Shown here piece after piece: positions 36,941-44,974 of a stretch of DNA of 64,000 nucleotides. The position numbers and the translations under genes were made by a program. This DNA comes from Celerinatantimonas diazotrophica. Its GTDB lineage: Bacteria; Pseudomonadota; Gammaproteobacteria; Enterobacterales; Celerinatantimonadaceae. The notes under the pieces were generated by a model that was not told the DNA's origin, did no database searches, and saw nothing but the letters and a program-made list of their open reading frames with translations. The stretch lies in NCBI RefSeq assembly GCF_004339545.1, contig NZ_SMGD01000001.1, positions 62,001 to 126,000 on the forward strand, given 5' to 3'. Numbering within the stretch: the stretch's first letter is position 1; every line of letters begins with the position of its first letter.

Positions 36941-37593
36941 TGTTCTGCGCAACTCAATCAGGACACTTTTCTTAGGGAATTCTGTTCATATTCTACTGGC
37001 GACAGCTCACCATTGGCAGCATTAAGTCAAGCTTTGCCATAAGCTGTTGAACGCCATTCTCACTCACCTTAGAGCCTTCCTTGCATAACCGTTTTCTCAT
37101 CTAGCTATTTCTACATTTTCCGATGATAGCTTGGGCTCGTCGATAAAGATGAAGCGGCTCTGTTGTCATCACTTTAGCGGGGCGCTTTAGCCATGCATAA
37201 TAGGCTGAACGGCAGACTTTCTGGAAATATCGAAGAGAGCTGCTTACGTGATTTGGTTTCCTTTAGCGGGAGAACACTGGCTTTTTTAGGCTCTCTTTTT
37301 CCATCCTCAGCTCTTTATTTTCCTTGCGAAACTTCACCAATTCAGCACGTTCATCTGCGGTTAAACTGGCGCCTGACTGCTCGGCTTCAAACTTGGCCTT
37401 CCGGTTATAAAGTAGCTTATCTGTGCTCCAAAGACACTGCGGCCTTAGATACGCTATAACCTTACTCAGTGACCAATGCGACGGCTTCTTGAAACTCAAC
37501 CGCATAACTCTGTTTATTCGTTTTGTCATTTAACACCTTAATCATTGGACTATGTTCCATGATTAAAGTGTCCGGTTCAATTAGAGCAGAACA
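36941..37593 (-). mobile_element. IS3-family element with a large internal deletion
   Basis: Both ends match the 1233-bp element at 53643-54875: right end TGTTCTGCGCAACT...CAGGACACTTTTC from 36941 and left end GTCCGGTTCAATTAGAGCAGAACA-type sequence ending 37593. Recognisable orfA (FEAEQSGASLTADERAELV, RKENKELRMEKE) and pieces of orfB remain, but about 580 bp of orfB is missing and frames are broken. It cannot encode a transposase. Confidence 0.85.
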
Positions 37594-37642
37594 GTTTGAG
37601 CTGACAGGGTCACAGCAACCCGGCGAATTTACGGGTAAATAG
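37594..37642 (+). pseudogene. 3' end of a phage tail-assembly-chaperone-like gene
   Basis: Cut off by the IS end, the frame reads ...SQQPGEFTGK and stops at 37642. The same ending (WPQQPGEFTGK) closes the longer fragment at 46663-46845. The fragment is followed by its terminator. Confidence 0.55.
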
Positions 37643-37646
37643 CGAA

Positions 37647-37678
37647 AGGGCTGCATCATTTGCAGCCCTCTCTTTTTG
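37647..37678 (+). terminator. Phage terminator hairpin
   Basis: AGGGCTGCA (37647-37655) pairs with TGCAGCCCT (37661-37669), followed by CTCTTTTTGC. Homologous to the hairpin at 26987-27013. Confidence 0.8.
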
Positions 37679-37719
37679 CTCATCTGACAACTGGAACCAC
37701 CAGTTATATATTCCTTTCT

Positions 37720-37850
37720 TTCAAGGAATCATAGGAATAACCAATTTGTTGTATTTCGTCTATCAACTTAGCCCTCCCTAACACCACCGATATACTATGA
37801 GTATGTAAAAGATCTGACGATATGCAACTTTTAAATATGATTTAGCGCAA
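37720..37850 (+). repeat. Duplicated phage spacer, copy 2
   Basis: Matches 27041-27180 (AATAACCAATTTGTTGTATT, TCGTCTATCAACTTAGCCCT). Here it still precedes phage coding remnants, so it is the leader of the tail-sheath transcript. Confidence 0.7.
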
Positions 37851-37972
37851 AAACAGCGCTAATTTATGTCTACTCCTCTAACTGTACTCCCACAACTACA
37901 ACCTAAACCAGCTGCTGAAGCCTCAGCCCCTTGGCAAGGTTCCTGTGAATTCATCTTACTGCAGGAGTTATC

Positions 37973-38396
37973 CTGCCAACGGATTATCATCATGGCATGC
38001 GAGTCACCGAGATCAACGAAGGCAGTCGAGGTCATTACCACGGTTTCTTCAGCGATTATCAGTATGGTTTATACCGCAGATGATACGGATACAACGACCT
38101 TTCCGCTCAACCAACCCGTGTTTACTCACCCATATGAAAAGCGCTTTAAGCCACGCCGATGAAAAAGACACATGCGGCCAATACACTGGTTTGCAAGCCC
38201 TGCTCTCCGCCGAGGCTAAGTCCGTGGTGAAACCTCACATCTTGGGGCTCCCAGGGTTAGATACCCAACCAGTTACCGCTACATTAGTCAGTTGAGCGCA
38301 GGCACTGCGCGAGTTTGTGTATGCCAGTTGCAACTGGCGCAGAAACTATCAGCGATGCCAACCTATTAAACCGCCTCAGCCGACACTACGGTGCCA
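37973..38396 (+). pseudogene. P2-like tail sheath (gpFI) pseudogene
   Basis: The start codon is CTG in place of ATG after CAGGAG. The frame opens LPTDYHHGMRVTEINEGSR, shifts by one base near 38029 to VITTVSSAIISMVYTADD... and NQPV, shifts again to KSALSHADEK and EAKSVVKPHILGLPGLDTQP, and meets TGA at 38293 before AQALREFVYASCNW. These blocks are in order and typical of the contractile-tail sheath FI of P2-like phages. It then fuses to a gene D fragment, with the rest of FI and the genes between lost. Confidence 0.85.
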
Positions 38397-38561
38397 TGGC
38401 CAACATCAAAAACAACCACCTATTGTTCTTACCACAGGGTTCCAGCCAAAGCGTTAGTGGAACCGAACTGTCGCCCCTCACCCTGCAACGGCGATAGTCA
38501 CCGCTATCTATTAGCTAAACGCGCTACACAAAGGGAATGGGGAAAAGTAGAAATGAAGTAA
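38397..38561 (+). pseudogene. Late control gene D fragment, copy 1
   Basis: Reads NNHLLFLPQGSSQSVSGTEL, stops, then YLLAKRATQREWGKVEMK and TAA at 38559-38561. It parallels the copy at 47831 (KPLFLPNGQSQNLSGVALP ... REWGKLEMK). gpD is the tail-tip/late-control protein of P2-like phages. This copy is disrupted. Confidence 0.65.
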
Positions 38562-38592
38562 CCGTATTCTGCGCCATATAAAAGCGAACCGC

Positions 38593-38904
38593 TTAAAATT
38601 TTCGGCGTTTGTTCATATAGGCAATTAAAGATGATTGATAGCAGAGCACAAACGAAAAAATAAAGGCGATAATTAAACAGATCCCATCAGCTTGGGATCT
38701 TCCTGAGATTAAATCATAGGGTAGAATAAATCTGAGATCTTTCCAGATGGCTACATTAAAACAGATCCAATACGCCCAGTTCAACCAACCCAAAGCCTTC
38801 AATAGAAAATTCAAATTAAAGAAGCGCTGTTTAATGAAACGACACCAAAAGAACAATACGATTTCGAAAATGAGTAAGCCAATAGCAACCAAGGTATCCG
38901 TCAT
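38593..38904 (-). CDS. Small four-helix membrane protein, putative immunity paralog 1
   Basis: 103 residues, about four hydrophobic helices: MTDTLVAIGLLIFEIVLFFW, a basic loop (CRFIKQRFF), ALGWLNWAYWICFNVAIW, a PYDLISGRSQADGIC loop, and a last helix before ...YMNKRRKF. Highly similar to the three other intact copies in the array and to three broken ones. ATG 38904 is chosen because the paralogs begin at this MTD; the frame extends 14 codons further upstream. Inferred role: inner-membrane immunity to the membrane-active toxin encoded at 40695-41570. Confidence 0.75.
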   Translation of the reverse strand: MTDTLVAIGLLIFEIVLFFWCRFIKQRFFNLNFLLKALGWLNWAYWICFNVAIWKDLRFILPYDLISGRSQADGICLIIAFIFSFVLCYQSSLIAYMNKRRKF

Positions 38905-38936
38905 ATGACGCTCTATTCGATTTATTTCCTGCGCAT

Positions 38937-39233
38937 TTAGCGGCATTTACTCATGTAGACAGTAAACGGCGCCTGATATGCAATAAAAAAACAGAGGATA
39001 GAAGCAATAATCGTACACAGACCATTAGCATGTATACCACCAGCGAGATTGGAATATGGAAACAAGAACACGTGATCTTGCCAAATAAATAAATCAACAA
39101 ACAGCCAATATCCCCAGTTAATCCAACAAAGTATTTTCATAAATATATTGGATTTCAAATAACGATTTTTTAGGGATCGGCACCAGAAGAATACGACTAT
39201 CCCGATTATTGCAACAACAACTGAAATCATCAT
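38937..39233 (-). CDS. Small four-helix membrane protein, putative immunity paralog 2
   Basis: 98 residues: MMISVVVAIIGIVVFFWCRS, KNRYLKSNIFMKILCWINWG, FPYSNLAGGIHANGLC, and AYQAPFTVYMSKCR at the C terminus. Same plan as its neighbours but the most divergent intact copy in the first helix and last loop, which suggests changed specificity. Its stop lies 33 bp before the MTD start of paralog 1, and both are on the minus strand, so they may be co-transcribed. Confidence 0.75.
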   Translation of the reverse strand: MMISVVVAIIGIVVFFWCRSLKNRYLKSNIFMKILCWINWGYWLFVDLFIWQDHVFLFPYSNLAGGIHANGLCTIIASILCFFIAYQAPFTVYMSKCR

Positions 39234-39260
39234 GTATAAGTAGACCTATAGTACTCCCTG

Positions 39261-39566
39261 CTACATACCTCGCCGAGGTTTAGCCAAGAAAGGGGCTTGA
39301 AACACTATCAAGAAAGAAAAAACAAATGCAATAACCATACAAAAACTACCAACCTTAGCCCCATGAACAATAAAAGAGTATGGGAAGATAAAGCGTTGTT
39401 CATGCCAAATATCAGCACAGAAGAGCAGCCAATAAAGCCAATTAATCCAACATAAGCTTCTCAATAGGCCATTCAAACTAAGGAAGTGCCGTTTGATGAA
39501 ACGGCACCAAAAGAACAGTACAATTTCGAAAATGAGTAAACCAACAGCAACTAAGATATCCGTCAT
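39261..39566 (-). CDS. Small four-helix membrane protein, putative immunity paralog 3
   Basis: 101 residues: MTDILVAVGLLIFEIVLFFW, CRFIKRHFLSLN, CWINWLYWLLFCADIW, FPYSFIVHGAKVGSFC, and FQAPFLAKPRRGM. The first helix is nearly identical to paralog 1, and the 35 bp before the start (AATAAATCGAATAGAGC) are shared with it, showing a recent tandem duplication that included the leader. Confidence 0.75.
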   Translation of the reverse strand: MTDILVAVGLLIFEIVLFFWCRFIKRHFLSLNGLLRSLCWINWLYWLLFCADIWHEQRFIFPYSFIVHGAKVGSFCMVIAFVFSFLIVFQAPFLAKPRRGM

Positions 39567-39599
39567 ATAAAGGCTCTATTCGATTTATTCTCTGCGCAT

Positions 39600-39887
39600 T
39601 TAACCACGTTTTTCATACAAAAAGGATCCTGAGACATGATTGCCATGCCTACAATCGCAGCGACGATAATATAAAACCCACCCGATAACGCCCCCCTTTA
39701 CCAACAAAGAGTATGGATAAGCAAGTGAATCATCCGGCCAAATCCTAATATAACATACAGCCAGTAGATCCAATTGCCCCAACAGAATACTTTGAAAGGC
39801 ATCCCATATCTTAAATACTGTCTGCGTAAGACAGTAACACCATAAAGAAACAAGTATTCCGGGTATAGCTAAAATAAATTGAAGCAT
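39600..39887 (-). pseudogene. Frameshifted immunity paralog 4
   Basis: Opens MLQFILAIPGILVSLWCYCL and follows the family plan to AYPYSLLVKGGVIG, where the frame is lost near 39690; the expected tail (IIVAAIVGMAIMSQ) is readable in another frame. It is a decaying member of the array. Confidence 0.65.
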
Positions 39888-39956
39888 CTTATTTAACTGG
39901 TCTTAAATGACTCAGGCTACATACCACATTGCTTTTACCTCAGAAAGGCCCTTGAA

Positions 39957-40132
39957 AAAACACAATGAAACTAAAGATAAATGAAATGATCACACCTCCG
40001 CTATCAATTCCATGGTTTCCAATGAATAGAGAATACGGAAATACGAATTGTAAATAGCGTCTTTTCAGAAAACAGCACAAAAAATACAACTACAAATACC
40101 AATAAACCTGTATCAACAAGAAAATTATTCAT
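39957..40132 (-). pseudogene. Frameshifted immunity paralog 5
   Basis: ATG 40132 opens MNNFLVDTGLLVFVVVFFVL, then a deletion removes the middle helices and shifts frame; VFPYSLFIGNHGI and FIFSFIVFFQGPF remain in the next frame. The start overlaps the stop of a toxin remnant by 8 bp (ATGAATAA), the same arrangement as at the intact pair. Confidence 0.7.
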
Positions 40133-40226
40133 GTTGTTTCTCTTTATCGCTATTAGAGGAGAAATACGATTCAACCCAATCATATATCTCATTTGCATAT
40201 TCCCTTACGGTGGAAATTCGCCCAAA
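40125..40226 (-). pseudogene. C-terminal remnant of a second toxin copy
   Basis: In frame ...STVREYANEIYDWVESYFSS, then NSDKEKQHE and TAA. It aligns with the C terminus of the intact toxin (VSGHVEDAYDWVKEQFSSNQ) and with the remnant at 48279. The remainder of this toxin copy is deleted up to the gpD fragment. Confidence 0.7.
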
Positions 40227-40265
40227 AGGTTTAAACATTAAATATAGAAATGCAGTATACCGACA

Positions 40266-40391
40266 AATGATAGTTTTATCTATATGAATCAAAGCTGCAG
40301 CGGCCGAACTATAAACATTTAAGTTATCTGTACGCCAGCGAGAACAACGTCAAACGCGCAGCGCAACGGGAATGGGGGAAAGTAGAAATGA
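40266..40391. repeat. Cassette-boundary repeat, copy 1
   Basis: From AATGATAGTTTTATCTATAT through the gpD 3' end, this matches 41648-41768. It combines a promoter-like AT-rich segment upstream of the minus-strand toxin with the phage gene D 3' end, so a cassette boundary was duplicated as a unit. Confidence 0.75.
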
Positions 40392-40396
40392 AGTAA
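40299..40396 (+). pseudogene. Late control gene D fragment, copy 2
   Basis: Reads QRPNYKHLSYLYASENNVKR then AAQREWGKVEMK and TAA at 40394-40396. The convergent immunity gene stop begins at the very next base (40397), an exact abutment also seen at 48178/48179. Confidence 0.75.
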
Positions 40397-40702
40397 CTAA
40401 CGACGTTTTTTCATGTAGACAGTGATGGGCCCCTGAAAAAACAGAACGAATGTAAAAATAAACGCAATAAGCATACAAACACCGTCAGCTTGAGACCTTC
40501 CTGTTATCACATCATATGGAAAGATGTAGCCTTGATGCTGCCAAATGATCAAGTTAAAAAACAACCAATAAATCCAGTTAAACCAGCTCAATGATTTCAA
40601 CAGAAAATTCAAATTCAGGAAGCGTCGTTTGATGAAACGGCACCAAAAGAACAGTACGATGTTCAGAACGAGTAAACCAAAAGCTACAAAAATATCACCC
40701 AT
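40397..40702 (-). CDS. Putative immunity protein paired with the intact toxin
   Basis: 101 residues, four hydrophobic helices: MGDIFVAFGLLVLNIVLFFW, CRFIKRRFLNLN, WFNWIYWLFFNLIIW, FPYDVITGRSQADGVC and FQGPITVYMKKRR. Its ATG overlaps the toxin stop by 8 bp (ATGGGTGA, 40695-40702), so it is translated by coupling with the toxin, a common toxin-immunity arrangement. The membrane location fits protection against a pore-former acting at the inner membrane. Function is inferred from context only. Confidence 0.78.
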   Translation of the reverse strand: MGDIFVAFGLLVLNIVLFFWCRFIKRRFLNLNFLLKSLSWFNWIYWLFFNLIIWQHQGYIFPYDVITGRSQADGVCMLIAFIFTFVLFFQGPITVYMKKRR

Positions 40703-41570
40703 GCTTCTTATCTTCTTTTTGATTCGATGAAAACTGCTCTTTTACCCAATCATATGCATCCTCAACGTGTCCGGAAACCGTATTTACATCGGCGGCGATC
40801 TCCGAAACGAAGGCAGTGCGGCTTAGATCATGCCATGCTCGGTGAGTCTTATCGAGTAATCTCTGAATTGTTAATCCAAACGATTGAACCAACTCATCCG
40901 GAGCTAAGTATTTTATTTCAAATAACCCACGCGCAGAAATCGCAATATCGCTGACATCGTAAATATCATCCCCTAAAACTTTGCCAAATATTTTCTCATG
41001 CCATTGACGAAAGTAACCAGAATGCGACTTGAAACCATCCTTGAAATATAAATAAGCTTCTTCAAAGTTATTGGTGACGTGCCCAATAATGACGATTACA
41101 GCAAGCACCGCGATCGCCACAAATATCGCGACAAGAACACCTTCAAGCGATGCCGCTGCACCAATTCCTAGCCCGACACCATCAACAAATAAGTCTGCGG
41201 CGCCCAAAAAACTTAACAAGGTTCTTGGATTCGTTATCCAACCAATAATCTCTCGCCCCATATATAAGGAAGAGATAGCAGTTCCCCCGTTCGTCACGCA
41301 ATCCAAGATGAGTCTTAATTTTTGAGGATTTAATACATTTGAGATCTGCTGATAAAGTTCAATCGCTTTTGCTTTCGTCAAACGGCCATAAGCTACGAAC
41401 TCAGACATGATCTTATGCACCATCGTTTCAACATAACTGATGAAACTTTGTTGCAGTGTACCGGCGGGGATTTCTTGGCGAATCGTAGTATGAGCTTGCA
41501 TAATGGCTGCATTTGCATGCGCTTGTACTTCTGCGACATCTTCTGGCGCGACTTCTGCCACAACACACAT
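40695..41570 (-). CDS. Candidate membrane-active (pore-forming) toxin
   Basis: 291 residues. An amphipathic helical N-terminal part (about 1-90) is followed by a long glycine/alanine-rich hydrophobic stretch (about 110-160: FLGAADLFVDGVGLGIGAAA, then VLVAIFVAIAVLAVIVIIGH) that could form a membrane-inserting hairpin like those of colicin-type toxins, then a soluble C-terminal part (KYLAPDELVQSFGLTIQRLL). No signal peptide. It overlaps a small membrane protein gene, and two C-terminal remnants of sister copies lie nearby. AAGG is too close to ATG 41570, so the true start may be GTG 41561. I know no exact family; toxin is an inference. Confidence 0.65.
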   Translation of the reverse strand: MCVVAEVAPEDVAEVQAHANAAIMQAHTTIRQEIPAGTLQQSFISYVETMVHKIMSEFVAYGRLTKAKAIELYQQISNVLNPQKLRLILDCVTNGGTAISSLYMGREIIGWITNPRTLLSFLGAADLFVDGVGLGIGAAASLEGVLVAIFVAIAVLAVIVIIGHVTNNFEEAYLYFKDGFKSHSGYFRQWHEKIFGKVLGDDIYDVSDIAISARGLFEIKYLAPDELVQSFGLTIQRLLDKTHRAWHDLSRTAFVSEIAADVNTVSGHVEDAYDWVKEQFSSNQKEDKKHG

Positions 41571-41647
41571 CCTTACTTCTTTGAACCTTACACAGCCCTA
41601 ATGGCCAATAAGGTAAACATAAAATATGACGATATATTTTACTCATA

Positions 41648-41768
41648 AATGATAGTTTTATCTATATAAATCAAACTGCAGCACCTGACCTATAAACATT
41701 TAAATTATCTGTGCGCCAACGAGAACAACGCCAAACGCGCAGCGCAAAGGGAATGGGGAAAATTGGAG
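41648..41768. repeat. Cassette-boundary repeat, copy 2
   Basis: Near-identical to 40266-40391, with the promoter-like segment directed at the intact toxin gene and the gpD 3' end beyond it. Confidence 0.75.
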
Positions 41769-41774
41769 GATTAG
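41680..41774 (+). pseudogene. Late control gene D fragment, copy 3
   Basis: Reads YKHLNYLCANENNAKRAAQR then EWGKLED and TAG at 41772. The last residues differ from the other copies because the 3' junction is different here. Confidence 0.7.
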
Positions 41775-41779
41775 AATAA

Positions 41780-42061
41780 TTCGCTGTGAGAACCTATTCG
41801 GGCGAACTGCAAAGTATTATCAAAAAATACGTTAAACTAACACGAGAGCAGGCTGAATGTGACAACCTCTAAACCCTTCCCAGTCAACCGATAGCGCATG
41901 ATCAACGCATCGAGCAGGAATAGGCTCCCCATTATGAATTATCGTAATCATGTGACCGACAACCAGAACATCAGAAATCGCTTTACGAACTATTTTTTAA
42001 AATCTTTTTTAAATTGAGACGAATATCCAAGCTTATAGATGTGGGAGTTGTTCTGTACTCA
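41780..42061. other. Prophage debris without a recognisable gene
   Basis: About 280 bp. GTGACAACCTCTAAACCCTT...CGATAGC at 41858-41900 resembles GTGACAACCTCTTCTAAGCG...CGATAGC at 44100-44140, so a phage segment was duplicated on both sides of the dGTPase region. No frame can be named. Confidence 0.4.
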
Positions 42062-42207
42062 ATTCAGAGTTCGTCAGCAGACTCCACGGTAAAGTGGAGC
42101 ACCTTGCCGAACCGCAGCTGGAGGAACAGTTGCCCAGCGACACCCCGTTGACGCTCATCGACAACACCGGCCAACCAATTACCACCTGGAACGAAAATGA
42201 CGGATGA
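42062..42207 (+). pseudogene. 3' end of tail completion gene R (P2-like)
   Basis: The frame reads RLHGKVEHLAEPQLEEQLPS, then TPLTLIDNTGQPITTWNEND, ending just after the start of the next gene. The LIDNTG...TTW-x-END ending and the overlap with gpS match P2 gene R. The 5' part is missing. Confidence 0.7.
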
Positions 42208-42616
42208 TCTCACCGCCCTTGAAGACTGGGCCGCCCCCATCCTCAATAAACTAGAGCCGCGCGAACGGCGCAAACGCCTGCGCCAACTCGGCCAGCAGAT
42301 CCGCAAACAACAGCAGCAACGCATTAGCGCCCAACAAAACCCCGATGGCACACCCTTCGCCCCACGCAAAGGCAAAATCAAGCGGAAAATGTTTACCAAA
42401 CTCAAACAAGCGGAATGGATGAAGGTGGAAGTATCAGATGAAGCCGTAAGCGTGGGCTACAGTGGCCGCGTGGGACGCATCGCCCGTATTCATCAGTATG
42501 GACTCACCGACAAACCGGCTCCGAAGAGTCGGTCGATTCGGTATCAGAAAAGGGAAGTGTTGGGGGTGAAACAAAGCACCCAAAAGGTACTCCAAGAGCT
42601 ACTTTTGGGTGGATAG
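42197..42616 (+). CDS. Phage tail completion protein S (P2 gpS-like)
   Basis: 139 residues with the phage virion morphogenesis family pattern: MTDDLTALEDWAAPILNKLE, RRKRLRQLGQQIRKQQQQRI, AQQNPDGTPFAPRK, VGRIARIHQYGLTDKP and a C-terminal REVLGVK. In P2, gpS follows gpR and completes the tail. This copy is apparently intact although every neighbouring structural gene is broken; without partners it is probably non-functional. Confidence 0.88.
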   Translation: MTDDLTALEDWAAPILNKLEPRERRKRLRQLGQQIRKQQQQRISAQQNPDGTPFAPRKGKIKRKMFTKLKQAEWMKVEVSDEAVSVGYSGRVGRIARIHQYGLTDKPAPKSRSIRYQKREVLGVKQSTQKVLQELLLGG

Positions 42617-42624
42617 AAAATATT

Positions 42625-44058
42625 TTAATTAGCATCACCAGATATTTGTTTTGCAATATAAGTAGCATAGTTATCAGTCATTCCAGAAATATAATCCATT
42701 GCACGCATAAAACTTTTATAATATATTTCATCCATATCATCTATTTCTTTATCTTCTATTTGTTGAAGAACATTTGACTTATCAAAATCATCTTCCATTA
42801 GATCTAGTATACGTTTATTTTTAAATGAAATTTTTCCTTTATTTTTTATGTAATCCTCAACCGCAGGTATAAATGCATCCAATAATATTTCCATCGTACT
42901 ATAGCTTCCGACTTCAATTTCAATTTTCCTAGGGATTTTAAACACTTTTTCATTAGTTAATATTTTTAATTTTTCTAGGAGATTAGCTATTCCTTCATTA
43001 GTTTTTTCAGCCAAATCTAATAATGGGATATCACATTCACCACCCATTATTAAATCATAATTATTTATAAATTCTCGCTTGACAGCTTCAATCAAATAAC
43101 CAATAGCTTTTGATCTTATTCTAGACATTTTTGTTTTGTTTGATAATTTATCATAGTCACTAATTTCATTAAATAAAACCCTGTCTAAATTAGATTCTTT
43201 TAATATATATTCAAGATTGTTATATGTTATAGCACCAAGTTCAATTGCATCTTCAATATCAATAATTTTATAGCAAATATCATCAGCAGCCTCAACTATA
43301 AATGCTATGGGATGTCTCGCATATTCAATTTCATCAACACTTTTTTTTATCAACCCTAATTCATCTACTAGTTTATAAAATATTTCTTCTTCATCCTTAT
43401 ATATATTAAATTTCTCTTTAATTCCTGCTTTAGATATGTTGGATACCCAAGGATATTTTATCATCGCACCTAAAGTTGCATACGTTAACTGCAAACCATG
43501 TTCTTTATGAGAAATATCATAGTGGGAACAAATTCTGAAACCTTGGGCATTTCCTTCGAAAATTTTAAAATCATTCTTTTTATCTTCTTCAATATGCTTA
43601 TTTAAAAAATGATTTTGATCAGAGAACTTTGTCGAAAACCATTCTCTGATCGCATGTTCCCCAGCATGTCCGAATGGACTATTTCCAATATCATGGGCTA
43701 CACACGCGGCTTGAGCTATAGATGTCAATTTTAAAATAAACTCATCATCTTTATTCCCATCACTTGTTAAGGGAATATCTTTAGGATTATTCGTCTCGAT
43801 ATCTTTACCTACAAGGTATGCGATACTTCGACCAACCGTACTCACTTCTATTGAATGCGTTAGACGGTTATGTACATGGTCATTTTCCGCTAATGGATGC
43901 ACCTGTGTTTTTCGACCAAGCCTATGAAATGCATTGGAAAAAACTATACGGTCATAATCTCTAACATGTTCACTTCTCAAATCTGTGTCTGTACCTTTTT
44001 CAACTCCAACTCTGGTTTCTGTTAGTAACTTTGACCAGTCCATTCGATTACTACTCAT
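42625..44058 (-). CDS. dGTPase-family dNTP triphosphohydrolase (prophage cargo)
   Basis: About 477 residues of the HD superfamily dGTPase type: SEHVRDYDRIVFSNAFHRLG, KTQVHPLAENDHVHNRLTHS with the first His, and AHDIGNSPFGHAGE with the His-Asp pair. It should hydrolyse dGTP or other dNTPs to nucleoside and triphosphate. Phage-borne or island dGTPases can block infection by dNTP depletion. Its base composition (very AT-rich) differs sharply from the phage genes on either side, marking it as an insert between tail genes. ATG 44058 has GGAG six bases upstream; ATG 44070 overlaps that site. Confidence 0.88.
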   Translation of the reverse strand: MSSNRMDWSKLLTETRVGVEKGTDTDLRSEHVRDYDRIVFSNAFHRLGRKTQVHPLAENDHVHNRLTHSIEVSTVGRSIAYLVGKDIETNNPKDIPLTSDGNKDDEFILKLTSIAQAACVAHDIGNSPFGHAGEHAIREWFSTKFSDQNHFLNKHIEEDKKNDFKIFEGNAQGFRICSHYDISHKEHGLQLTYATLGAMIKYPWVSNISKAGIKEKFNIYKDEEEIFYKLVDELGLIKKSVDEIEYARHPIAFIVEAADDICYKIIDIEDAIELGAITYNNLEYILKESNLDRVLFNEISDYDKLSNKTKMSRIRSKAIGYLIEAVKREFINNYDLIMGGECDIPLLDLAEKTNEGIANLLEKLKILTNEKVFKIPRKIEIEVGSYSTMEILLDAFIPAVEDYIKNKGKISFKNKRILDLMEDDFDKSNVLQQIEDKEIDDMDEIYYKSFMRAMDYISGMTDNYATYIAKQISGDAN

Positions 44059-44235
44059 ATTTTTCTCCATTGAAATAAATTAATATTTAATCCATGAGGC
44101 GTGACAACCTCTTCTAAGCGGTTTCCCCGCACCCGATAGCACTGCGTTTTTTTGTGTCCAAAATTTGTGGGACCGAACGATTTTATGGTCGGGAGTTCTG
44201 CCGAATACAACATTTTCGGGGAATAGGCAGAGCGG

Positions 44236-44448
44236 TCTCTTAGTGAAGATGACTATCAACGCCTCGACCATGTCAAAGGCACCATCAGTTTTCTAAAATA
44301 TTTAATCCTCGACAGCGATACGGACAAACACTTCGAAGTCGACCCCGATGATCTCGCTCATTTTCTCAGCATCATCGACGGCGAACTGCAAACCGTCCTC
44401 ACTGCCGCGAACGAAAACACGCCACAAAAACCGCAGGCTGTGAAATAA
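44236..44448 (+). pseudogene. Truncated phage protein
   Basis: In frame SLSEDDYQRLDHVKGTISFL, ...HFEVDPDDLAHFLSIIDGEL, ending KPQAVK and TAA at 44446. A TAG lies just upstream and there is no start codon, so this is a 3' fragment of a prophage gene left between cargo inserts. Family not recognised. Confidence 0.5.
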
Positions 44449-44468
44449 AATAGATTCGCCAGTATGGT

Positions 44469-44960
44469 TTATACTGGCGAATTCAATAATTTATTCCAAT
44501 CAATAAATGGAGCTAGTTGTTCTAACTCAGTATATACTGCATAGCAGTTTTTAAATTTACTAACATTTTTTAATATTTCTTCACATATATTTTTTATCTG
44601 CTTTAGAACATTTGAAAAATCATAATTGGTAAACGTTTGACAGTGATTGTAGTGATCTATATTTGTTGGCAATGATATTGGATTAAAGACCCTTTTAGCT
44701 CCCCGAGGATTTCCTTGTGCAGCTACAACAAAGAATGAAAGCCCTCCTTCACAATTAGCTATCTCGATCCACCCTAATTGATAGTTTAATATTTCACCTG
44801 CTCCAATACTCTCATATTCTTTTGCCTTAATATTTGCCTTAATACTATCTGCTATATTACCCGGTATTTTAGCTATCTTTTTATCTAATTGTTCACTTAA
44901 CCATTTATCATTTATTTTAGTCTTAAAAACTGGTACACGAAACAATATATAATCTAACAT
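44469..44960 (-). CDS. Hypothetical protein (AT-rich cargo)
   Basis: 163 residues, no signal peptide or membrane helix; begins MLDYILFRVPVFKTKINDKW and contains LGWIEIANCEGGLSFFVVAA and NPRGAKRVFNPISLPTNIDH. The base composition is as AT-rich as the dGTPase gene, unlike the phage fragments. It lies between the dGTPase and a lipoprotein gene on the same strand. No family recognised; a defence or immunity role is possible from location only. Confidence 0.65.
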   Translation of the reverse strand: MLDYILFRVPVFKTKINDKWLSEQLDKKIAKIPGNIADSIKANIKAKEYESIGAGEILNYQLGWIEIANCEGGLSFFVVAAQGNPRGAKRVFNPISLPTNIDHYNHCQTFTNYDFSNVLKQIKNICEEILKNVSKFKNCYAVYTELEQLAPFIDWNKLLNSPV

Positions 44961-44974
44961 AAAACCATACCTAA

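Noticed and set aside
42064-42405. Arg/Cys-rich minus-strand frame opposite gpS
   Set aside because: Shadow of the genuine gpR/gpS reading frames.
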